Positions 1 through 5,725 of a stretch of DNA of 15,815 nt are shown in pieces. The stretch spans positions 1 through 15,815 of the forward strand of contig JAFYRC010000146.1 in NCBI GenBank assembly GCA_017547065.1. The letters run 5' to 3'. How positions within the stretch are numbered: the first letter of the stretch is position 1; every line of letters begins with the position of its first letter. The translations under genes and the position numbers were made by a program. The notes beneath the pieces were generated by a model that was not told where the DNA came from, did not search any database, and saw only the letters and a list, made by a program, of their open reading frames with translations. Source of the DNA: Tidjanibacter sp. (GTDB lineage: Bacteria; Bacteroidota; Bacteroidia; Bacteroidales; Rikenellaceae).

Positions 1-833
1 CACTCTTCTCCCTTGTCGGTGTCTGCAAAAGCCTCATTAAAGGTGCGTTGAATATAGTATGTGTGTCCTTTGAAGAGTTTGTATACCCATTCTACATTCT
101 CGGCAGAAATGGATTTACCACGCTTTTCAAAGTGTTCCATAACAAATGGGATATAGATTTCAGGGGCGATTGCTTTGAGCTCCAAAATATCTGCACTATT
201 ATAGAAGGGGCGAGCTGCGGAGGTAAACATTTCCTGCATCATATGGCGCTCACTTCCAGCAAATATGAAATTGCTGTTGCGTAGTTTTTGGATGTGAGTG
301 CGAAGCAATGCCTCAATGTTCTTTTCGGGATACTTTGCAATTTGCTGAAACTCGTCAATTGCAACAATACAAGGCTTGTCGGCATTTGCTAAGTATTGGA
401 AAATCTCATCAAGGGTATATTCTGGCTGATCTATATCTCCCAATTCGACATTGAATGTGGGCATGTTAGTTATTGGATCAAAACCAAACTTGCCACTGAT
501 TGACTTGATTGTCTGAATAAATAATGTTGCCATTTTACGGCTACGAGGCAGGAGGGTGTCGTAGATTGCACGACCCAGCAAGTGTGTAAACTCCCTCAGA
601 CTTGATGTGTGGAGAATGTCAATAAAAAAAGTATAATACTCATTAGCAATCTCTGGTTTGTCATAGCAAAACTGAATCAATCCCGTCTTGCCCATACGGC
701 GAGGCGAAATGATAACGAGGTTGTTGCCATTCGTAATAGATTTGATGAGTCGCGCAGACTCATTGACCCTATCACAAAAATACTCGGGCTCAATTTTACC
801 CGTAACAATAAAAGGATTACTAATTCTTGCCAT
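1..833 (-). CDS. AAA-type ATPase (archaeal ATPase-like, COG1672 type), 3' end cut by window edge
   Basis: The ATG lies at 833-831 and the frame stays open for 277 codons to the window edge, so the C-terminus is missing. The protein begins MARISNPFIVTGKI. It has a P-loop SPRRMGKT (residues 43-50), a Walker B strand CIVAIDEF (about 155-162) and a sensor-like strand FIFAGSERH (about 189-197). This is the pattern of the STAND/MNS-clade ATPases typified by archaeal ATPases, which are numerous in Bacteroidales genomes and mostly of unknown cellular role. The first P-loop glycine is a serine, which I recall as normal for this family. Its own promoter is visible upstream, and the codon use is AT-richer than in the genes right of the tRNA, which suggests acquired DNA. 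Family assignment is firm; I infer no specific function. It could be cargo of the element integrated at tRNA-Pro. Confidence 0.85.
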   Translation of the reverse strand, partial: MARISNPFIVTGKIEPEYFCDRVNESARLIKSITNGNNLVIISPRRMGKTGLIQFCYDKPEIANEYYTFFIDILHTSSLREFTHLLGRAIYDTLLPRSRKMATLFIQTIKSISGKFGFDPITNMPTFNVELGDIDQPEYTLDEIFQYLANADKPCIVAIDEFQQIAKYPEKNIEALLRTHIQKLRNSNFIFAGSERHMMQEMFTSAARPFYNSADILELKAIAPEIYIPFVMEHFEKRGKSISAENVEWVYKLFKGHTYYIQRTFNEAFADTDKGEE

Positions 834-853
834 AATACACTTGTTTGTTTGTG

Positions 854-885
854 CAAATATAATTATTTGTTTTGAATTATGCAAA
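854..885 (-). promoter_or_regulatory. Promoter of the ATPase gene
   Basis: Read on the minus strand, a -7 box TATATTTG (861-854) matches the Bacteroidetes TAnnTTTG consensus exactly. A TTTG -33 box (885-882) lies 20 bases upstream. The expected transcript start near 847 leaves a leader of roughly 14 bases before the ATG at 833. Confidence 0.6.
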
Positions 886-900
886 TCACATAATGCAAAT
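879..900. repeat. ATGCAAAT direct repeats overlapping the ATPase -33 box
   Basis: ATGCAAAT occurs at 879-886 and again at 893-900, a 14-base period. A third GCAAAT lies at 853-858, 28 bases (two periods) to the left and overlapping the -7 box. The pair also contains an inverted ATTATG/CATAAT. This is compatible with operator sites for a regulator of the ATPase gene, but AT-rich sequence makes chance repeats easy. Confidence 0.35.
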
Positions 901-1277
901 TATGAGAAATTTTATTGTAAAAATATAATTGAATAAGAACGGCAGTTTAACCTATACCCCCGCAAAGGTTTTAAAGAAATTAATAATTATTGGTTTTATA
1001 TTATATGTAAGAGTCGTTCGAATATATATGAGTATAATCGAATTATTATTCACCATAACAATACTACAACTACATACCATACCCATATTTCAAACAACCT
1101 AACAACACATTTATCACATCGTGTCTATTAGAGGTATATTAGAGATTTGGGAAAGTATTCGGGGAAAAGTGAAAAAATTTTCAAAAAAGCAGGATATTGA
1201 GGCAAATAATCGTGGCACCCCTTGTGTATGTATTTGAATACTAGCGCAGTATGCGCAATTGTGAAAAATGAAAAAAA

Positions 1278-2498
1278 TTATAATAAATTTTTCATTGCGT
1301 CGTCAATTTGGGAGTTCTCGAAACTATCGAGATAGATTTGGGTGGTTTTGAGGTCGGAGTGACCTAATGCTTGTGATATGATGCCGATATTCACGCCCGA
1401 TTTTTTCAAGACCGTAGCAAAAGAGTGGCAAGCCACATAGGTCGTCACATCCGCAGATATGCCGAGTTCTTTCCCGAGTGCACGGAGTTCTTGGTTGACT
1501 TGATGACAAACCTTGCGTACACGATTTGTCTTTTGCATCGGGGTGATGTGCCTTTTGTAATGAAGGATCGGAAACAAATACTCTGCCCCTCGCTGATAGA
1601 CTGCATATTTGGTGATGAGTTTTTGGGCATCAATAGAGAGTGGCAAATTGATTCCTCCGTGAGTTTTCTGCCTCTGGTACACCAATCGATTGTCGACGAT
1701 ATTTCTCGGAGTGAGGTTGGCAGTATCCACAAACGAGACACCTCCACATAGATAGGAAAACACGAATAAATCTTGCGCCAACTGCCTAATGGGTTTGCTG
1801 TCGGAACAATCGGACTGGATTATCCTTAAAATATCGCTCTTGGATAGAACACGCTTCATCGTCTTTGTGTTGAGGTGGCTCAACTTGTATTCCGCAAACG
1901 GACTTTTGTCCCTGCTTACCACCCTTGCGTCGATTGCTCGATTAAATGTCGCCCTCAAAGTTCGTAGTTGATAACTAATGGTTGTGTCTTTATCTCCTTT
2001 TGCCCGCAACCATTCCTCAAACCTCTTGCAATAATTTACGGTGATGTGGCTAAATGTAAAGTTGAGCCTCTTGCCTCGATTGAAATTCCTGAGCATACGG
2101 TAAGAACTCAAATAGGCGTAGCTCGTACCTATTTGCCCCTTGTTTTTCAATTCTGCAACAAGATTTAGATAGAATTCTTCTACCGTTTGAGCCTTGATGG
2201 ATTCCTTTTCCTCATTGACAAGTGAAGATGCTGTAAACTCCTCTTTGCTGGCTTTCTTCTCCAACAACCGTTCTTGAAACTCTAACCGTGTCTTTAAGAT
2301 GATCTTGTTGATTAGCTCCTTGTTCGGACAATTTGATTTGGGCTCGTTCCTATCAAAGTCCCAATGAGTGGGATTGACAGAGATTCCCAGACTTTTCATT
2401 GTGCGCCTACCATCTTTGGCTACTCGTAGCATCAGTGGCGACTCTCCGTTTGCGAGTATTTTCCACTTGCAGCAGACAACAGAAACCGATGTTTTCAT
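1278..2498 (-). CDS. Tyrosine recombinase / phage-type integrase with both catalytic arginines replaced
   Basis: Site-specific recombinase of the Bacteroidetes integrase type, 406 residues from the chosen ATG at 2498. Domains: arm-type DNA-binding N-terminus (about 4-85, with KWKILANGESPLMLRV), SAM-like core-binding domain (about 107-205) and catalytic domain (about 225-395). The tyrosine is in TTQIYLDSF (Y389), the second histidine in LGHS (H380) and the hairpin lysine in QKTHG (K278). Arg I, expected in the xRGMSFVD motif, reads CGGVSFVD (G252, codon GGA). Arg II of HxxR reads YVAC followed by H358 (C357, codon TGC). Loss of Arg I has precedent in IntDOT of CTnDOT; loss of Arg II is less usual. 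The frame extends upstream to an ATG at 2597, but family alignment favours 2498 and the extra codons run through a repeat cluster. It sits directly behind the 3' end of tRNA-Pro, as integrases of tRNA-targeting elements do. It may be inactive. Confidence 0.88.
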   Translation of the reverse strand: MKTSVSVVCCKWKILANGESPLMLRVAKDGRRTMKSLGISVNPTHWDFDRNEPKSNCPNKELINKIILKTRLEFQERLLEKKASKEEFTASSLVNEEKESIKAQTVEEFYLNLVAELKNKGQIGTSYAYLSSYRMLRNFNRGKRLNFTFSHITVNYCKRFEEWLRAKGDKDTTISYQLRTLRATFNRAIDARVVSRDKSPFAEYKLSHLNTKTMKRVLSKSDILRIIQSDCSDSKPIRQLAQDLFVFSYLCGGVSFVDTANLTPRNIVDNRLVYQRQKTHGGINLPLSIDAQKLITKYAVYQRGAEYLFPILHYKRHITPMQKTNRVRKVCHQVNQELRALGKELGISADVTTYVACHSFATVLKKSGVNIGIISQALGHSDLKTTQIYLDSFENSQIDDAMKNLL

Positions 2499-2504
2499 AA
2501 TTTT

Positions 2505-2550
2505 GGTTGACTTCTTGGTTGATATTTTCGCGTCAACTGTGGCGTCAACC
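2505..2550. repeat. Cluster of four GGTTGAC-like motifs, two in each orientation, 12-base spacing
   Basis: GGTTGAC (2505-2511) and GGTTGAT (2517-2523) face one way. GTCAACT (2532-2538) and GTCAACC (2544-2550) face the other. Both pairs are spaced exactly 12 bases start to start, and the outermost two are perfect inverses. The cluster lies just upstream of the integrase start and within 120 bases of the tRNA 3' end. That is where arm-type binding sites for an integrase or excisionase, or an operator for the int gene, would be expected. Confidence 0.5.
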
Positions 2551-2599
2551 GCGCGTATTGCGGAATTGCACAAAAAGAAAAAAGCATCGACAATCATTT

Positions 2600-2660
2600 G
2601 ATTATCAATGCCTTTTCTTTGTCGGGGTGACTAGATTCGAACTAGCGACACCACGCCCCC
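2600..2660. other. Probable attachment site region of the integrated element at the tRNA-Pro 3' end
   Basis: The integrase gene lies immediately beyond the 3' end of tRNA-Pro on the same strand. Composition changes from GC-rich to AT-rich DNA here. Elements using tyrosine recombinases commonly cross over in the anticodon or T-arm of a tRNA and rebuild its 3' part, so the core should lie within about 2622-2660. A small palindrome TTGATTATCAA sits at 2598-2608. No second copy of the tRNA 3' end was found in the window, so the other end of the element must lie to the left of base 1, or has been lost. Confidence 0.45.
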
Positions 2661-2696
2661 CAGACGTGTACTCTAACCGGGCTGAGCTACACCCCG
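2622..2696 (-). tRNA. tRNA-Pro (anticodon GGG)
   Basis: A complete 75-base cloverleaf can be folded by eye. The acceptor is CGGGGTG/CACCCCG with discriminator A at 2622, and the D-stem is GCTC/GAGT. The anticodon stem CACGT/GCGTG holds the loop CTGGGGG, giving anticodon GGG. The T-arm is GCTAG/CTAGT around TTCGAAT. C1 with an otherwise normal acceptor is usual for tRNA-Pro. No CCA is encoded (CAA follows the discriminator on the minus strand), so the tail must be added enzymatically. Its 3' end abuts the integrase region, so it is also the probable attachment site of the element to the left. Confidence 0.95.
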
Positions 2697-2744
2697 AACT
2701 ATTCGAAAGCGGTTACTGGGGATTTATCCACCGTTTTCGGGTTG

Positions 2745-2774
2745 CAAAGATAAAGACTATTTTCAAAAAACAAA
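2745..2774 (-). promoter_or_regulatory. Promoter of tRNA-Pro
   Basis: On the minus strand a TTTG -33 box (2774-2771) and an exact TATCTTTG -7 box (2752-2745) are separated by 18 bases. The predicted start near 2738 gives a 5' leader of about 42 bases. As the integrase lies downstream on the same strand with no obvious terminator between, this promoter could also read into it. Confidence 0.6.
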
Positions 2775-2913
2775 ACCATTTGCCAAAAAAAATGCTTTTT
2801 ATTGTCATATTTACCCCAAAACCACAAAAAACAACACCCCCAATCCCCAAGGTTGCACCAAAACGACACATCCCACCCCTCCCAACCATCGGGTCATAAT
2901 GTAAACAAAGTGT

Positions 2914-2943
2914 GTTGTGTTCGAAAAATTATGACTATCTTCG
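2914..2943 (+). promoter_or_regulatory. Candidate promoter of the GH31 gene
   Basis: GTTG (2914-2917) and TATCTTCG (2936-2943) are separated by 18 bases. The -7 box differs from TAnnTTTG at one position. GTTG as -33 box also fits two other promoters in this window. The predicted start near 2950 gives a leader of about 64 bases containing the palindrome at 2956-2972. Confidence 0.4.
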
Positions 2944-2955
2944 TAGCAGAAAACC

Positions 2956-2972
2956 TTTCCGCCAGGCGGAAA
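2956..2972. repeat. Perfect 17-base palindrome in the GH31 leader
   Basis: TTTCCGCC and GGCGGAAA are exact inverses around a single A. Depending on the start site this is either an operator-like site just downstream of transcription start or a short GC-rich hairpin at the extreme 5' end of the mRNA. No T-tract follows, so it is not a normal terminator. Confidence 0.5.
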
Positions 2973-3013
2973 CCCCCAAAAAACACACAACGCTTGAACA
3001 AAATCCTAAAACC

Positions 3014-5647
3014 ATGAAACTGCACAAGTCGTTTTTGAGCCTTTTGGCTTTGGTGTCAATCATCAATTGTGCCTACGCCACCCAAACAGAAAACCCCAAG
3101 GCCAATGAGAAGGCCGTGGTGATTGCCGGAAATGCACGCTTCACTGTGCTCACTTCGCAGCTTATCCGTATGGAGTGGTCCGAGGATGGGATTTTTGAGG
3201 ACAACGCAACCCTCACTTTTGTCAATCGCAACCTTCCCGTCCCCGCATTCACCGTCGAGCAGAGCGACACGGAGCTTACGATCAAGACAGAGGATGTAAC
3301 CCTCAACTACGCCAAAGGCACAAAGTTTTCGGCCGAAAACCTCAAAGCGGAGTTTATGCTCAATGGCGAGGCGGTTGTGTGGAAATATGGTGATGACGAC
3401 AGCGCGAACCTTATGGGCACCACGCGCACCCTCGACCGATGCAACGGTTGGACCCTTGGTAAGGAGCCCATGGAAAAAGGTATTCTCTCGCGCGCAGGTT
3501 GGAGTGTGGTGGACGACTCTGCAAACCACCTCTTTATTGACACCGAGTCGCATTGGAACAAGTGGGTGGAGTGCCGTCCCGAGGGCGAGCGCCAAGATCT
3601 CTACCTCTTTGCCTACGGCCACGACTACACAAAGGCCCTCAAAGATTACACCAAGGTGGCGGGCGACATTCCCCTGCCGCCCAAATATATGTTTGGCTAC
3701 TGGTGGAGTCGCTACTGGGTCTACTCCGACAGCGAATTCCGCGACCTGATTGACCAAATCAAGCGTTTTGACGTGCCCATCGATGTGCTAATTGTGGACA
3801 TGGATTGGCACGAAACCTGGTCGCTAAGTAGCAAAAAATCGCCTCGCGACAAGTATGGCGAGCGTATCGGCTGGACGGGCTACACCTGGAACAAACAACT
3901 CTTCCCCTCGCCCAAAAATTTCCTCTCGTGGGCTCACTCCGAAAATCTCAAAACAGCCCTTAACCTCCACCCCGCCTCGGGTATTGAACCCTTTGAGGAG
4001 CCCTATGAGCGCTTTGCCAAGGCTTATGGCTGGGATCAGCCGGGCGAGGGCGTACCCTTCCGTATGTCGGAAGAGAAATGGGCCGACGCCTACTTCAACA
4101 CCGTCCTCGGCCCCATGGAGGGGGAGGGCGTTGACTTCTGGTGGCTCGACTGGCAACAATGGCGCACCAGCAAGTATGTCAAGGACTTGAGCAACACCTT
4201 CTGGCTCAACCACACATTCAACCACCACGCCACCGAGCGTAACCCCAAGGAGCGTCCCGTAATCTACCACCGCTGGGGTGGCCTTGGCTCGCACCGCTAC
4301 CAGGTGGGCTTCTCGGGCGACATCTACACCTCATGGGAGTCGCTCAGCTTCCTCCCCTGGTTTACCGCCACAGCGTCGAATGTGGGTTATGGCTACTGGG
4401 GCCACGATGTGGGTGGCCATATGTTCCCGAAGGGAGTAGAAAAGACCGACCCAGAGCTCTACACCCGCTGGTTGCAGTATGGCGTGTTCACCCCCATCTA
4501 CAAGACTCACTCCACCCGCGACTCCAAGATTGAGCGCCGGGTATGGATGTTCCCCGACCACATGTTCATCATGCGCGACGCCATTCGCCTACGCTACGAC
4601 CTTGCCCCCTACATCTACACCGCTGCGCGCCAGACCTACGACACCGGTGTTTCGATGTGCCGCCCAATGTACTACTATTGGCCCGAGGTTGACGAGGCCT
4701 ACGACATGAAAGAGCAGTTTATGTTCGGCGATGACATCCTGGCCACCGCCGTGTGCAAACCCGCCGACCCCGTTACAGGTCTTGCCGAAAGGGAGATGTG
4801 GTTTCCCGAGGGTGAGTGGTTCGACTGCTCAACGGGTGCCATGTACAGTGGCAACCAAAAGTTCACACTCCGCTACACCATCGAGGAGAACCCATATTTT
4901 GCAAAAGCCGGCTCGATTATCCCAATGAACCCCTCCAACGTGGACAACTTGCAGGAGAGTTGCGACAAGCTGGTGCTCGCCGTAATCCCTGGTGGCGATG
5001 GCGAAACTGTGCTTTATGAAGACAACGGTCTGGCGGCAAACTATGCAGAGGAGTATGCCACCACAAAGATCACCAAGCAGGTCAAGGGCAGTGTGATTCG
5101 CGTTGTTATCGAGCCCCGCAAAGGTAGCTACGAGGGCGCGTTGAACAAACGCAGCTACGAGGTGCGCCTACCCGCCCACTTCCCACCCAAGTCGGTGAAA
5201 GTCAATGGCAAAGTCTACAACTACAACCGCCTTGCAGGCGACGACGAGTGGACCTACGACGGTAACACCCTGGCCCCCATCGTAAAAATTCCACAGATGT
5301 CGTGTGGCAAGAAGTGCACTATCGAGCTCACCTTCGACGAAGAGGCCGTTGCACAACAGCACCGACTCTATGGCAAGCAGGGCATTTTCCGCCGCCTTGC
5401 ATCGTTAAGCGCCACTTGCAAGCACGAATACCGAATCAAATACGACGGCTTTGCAATGCTCCCCGAGGCCTACCTCAATGTGTCGCAATGCTCGAACTAC
5501 ATCATGGAATTCCCCTTCCGCCTAACGGAGTGGCTCGATAGGTATGACGCCTCCAAGGACCAGATTGTACCTGCGTTCCAGGCCGTCAAAGACTTCAGCC
5601 CCGAGCTCATTTCGTGCATCCGCGAGCAGATGACCTATATTTACTAA
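3014..5647 (+). CDS. Secreted glycoside hydrolase family 31 enzyme
   Basis: Exo-acting retaining alpha-glycosidase or related enzyme, 877 residues. The ATG at 3014 is chosen over upstream starts because MKLHKSFLSLLALVSIINCAYA is a clear type I signal peptide, which places the enzyme in the periplasm or outside the cell. An N-terminal beta-sandwich (about 30-220) precedes the TIM barrel, which carries VLIVDMDWHETW. The nucleophile is in FWWLDWQQW (D379) and the acid/base in RYQVGFSGD (D436). A C-terminal beta-sandwich with the DUF5110-like VLYEDNG follows, then about 100 helical residues (778-877) beyond the usual fold. The WLDWQQW nucleophile motif differs from the WIDMNE of classical alpha-glucosidases and from the alpha-xylosidase WxTDFGE form, so the substrate cannot be named. 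It stands alone, without SusC/D-like neighbours. Family call is firm; specificity is open. Confidence 0.92.
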   Translation: MKLHKSFLSLLALVSIINCAYATQTENPKANEKAVVIAGNARFTVLTSQLIRMEWSEDGIFEDNATLTFVNRNLPVPAFTVEQSDTELTIKTEDVTLNYAKGTKFSAENLKAEFMLNGEAVVWKYGDDDSANLMGTTRTLDRCNGWTLGKEPMEKGILSRAGWSVVDDSANHLFIDTESHWNKWVECRPEGERQDLYLFAYGHDYTKALKDYTKVAGDIPLPPKYMFGYWWSRYWVYSDSEFRDLIDQIKRFDVPIDVLIVDMDWHETWSLSSKKSPRDKYGERIGWTGYTWNKQLFPSPKNFLSWAHSENLKTALNLHPASGIEPFEEPYERFAKAYGWDQPGEGVPFRMSEEKWADAYFNTVLGPMEGEGVDFWWLDWQQWRTSKYVKDLSNTFWLNHTFNHHATERNPKERPVIYHRWGGLGSHRYQVGFSGDIYTSWESLSFLPWFTATASNVGYGYWGHDVGGHMFPKGVEKTDPELYTRWLQYGVFTPIYKTHSTRDSKIERRVWMFPDHMFIMRDAIRLRYDLAPYIYTAARQTYDTGVSMCRPMYYYWPEVDEAYDMKEQFMFGDDILATAVCKPADPVTGLAEREMWFPEGEWFDCSTGAMYSGNQKFTLRYTIEENPYFAKAGSIIPMNPSNVDNLQESCDKLVLAVIPGGDGETVLYEDNGLAANYAEEYATTKITKQVKGSVIRVVIEPRKGSYEGALNKRSYEVRLPAHFPPKSVKVNGKVYNYNRLAGDDEWTYDGNTLAPIVKIPQMSCGKKCTIELTFDEEAVAQQHRLYGKQGIFRRLASLSATCKHEYRIKYDGFAMLPEAYLNVSQCSNYIMEFPFRLTEWLDRYDASKDQIVPAFQAVKDFSPELISCIREQMTYIY

Positions 5648-5693
5648 ATCGTTAAATTAACACCCAGGGGTACTCTGCTGGCACAGAAATTCC

Positions 5694-5701
5694 TACCTTT
5701 G
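5694..5701 (+). promoter_or_regulatory. -7 element of the RNase R promoter
   Basis: TACCTTTG matches TAnnTTTG exactly and is identical to the -7 boxes of korA and the CoA-transferase gene in this window. A clear TTTG or GTTG is missing at the expected -33 distance. Transcription would start near 5708, upstream of both candidate ATGs (5714 and 5726). Confidence 0.5.
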
Positions 5702-5725
5702 CGGCGGATTATAATGAAGGAAAAG

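Larger units (their letters stand above)
834..1277. other. AT-rich intergenic stretch, no supported gene
   Basis: This 444-base stretch lies between the start of the ATPase and the end of the integrase, both on the minus strand. The promoter and GCAAAT repeats of the ATPase occupy 853-900. The remainder is very AT-rich with many stops in all frames. I see a 24-codon open frame (1028-1102) and a short GCGCA-GTA-TGCGC inverted repeat near 1243-1255, neither with further support. It may hold sites used by the element, but nothing I can assign. Confidence 0.6.
2697..3013. other. Intergenic region between tRNA-Pro and the GH31 gene
   Basis: This 317-base non-coding stretch holds the minus-strand tRNA promoter at its left and the plus-strand GH31 promoter and leader palindrome at its right. 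The part between (about 2776-2905) is rich in A and C runs and shows no gene or strong structure. Confidence 0.6.

Noticed and set aside
1028..1102. 24-codon hydrophobic open frame (MSIIELLFTITILQLH...) in the AT-rich gap
   Set aside because: No promoter match or ribosome-binding context, and a frame this short is expected by chance.
1243..1255. GCGCA-GTA-TGCGC inverted repeat downstream of the integrase
   Set aside because: Only a 5-base stem with no T-run; not enough for a terminator or site call.
1267..1296. AATGAAAAA / TTTTTCATT inverted repeat over the integrase stop codon
   Set aside because: Almost purely A/T pairs with a 12-base loop; too weak to call a terminator with confidence.
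2912..3013. 34-codon N-terminal extension of the GH31 frame
   Set aside because: It would bury the signal peptide and covers the promoter and leader palindrome; the ATG at 3014 is the natural start.
5651..5661. GTTAA-A-TTAAC palindrome between GH31 and RNase R
   Set aside because: Short, AT-rich and without a partner site; not distinguishable from background.
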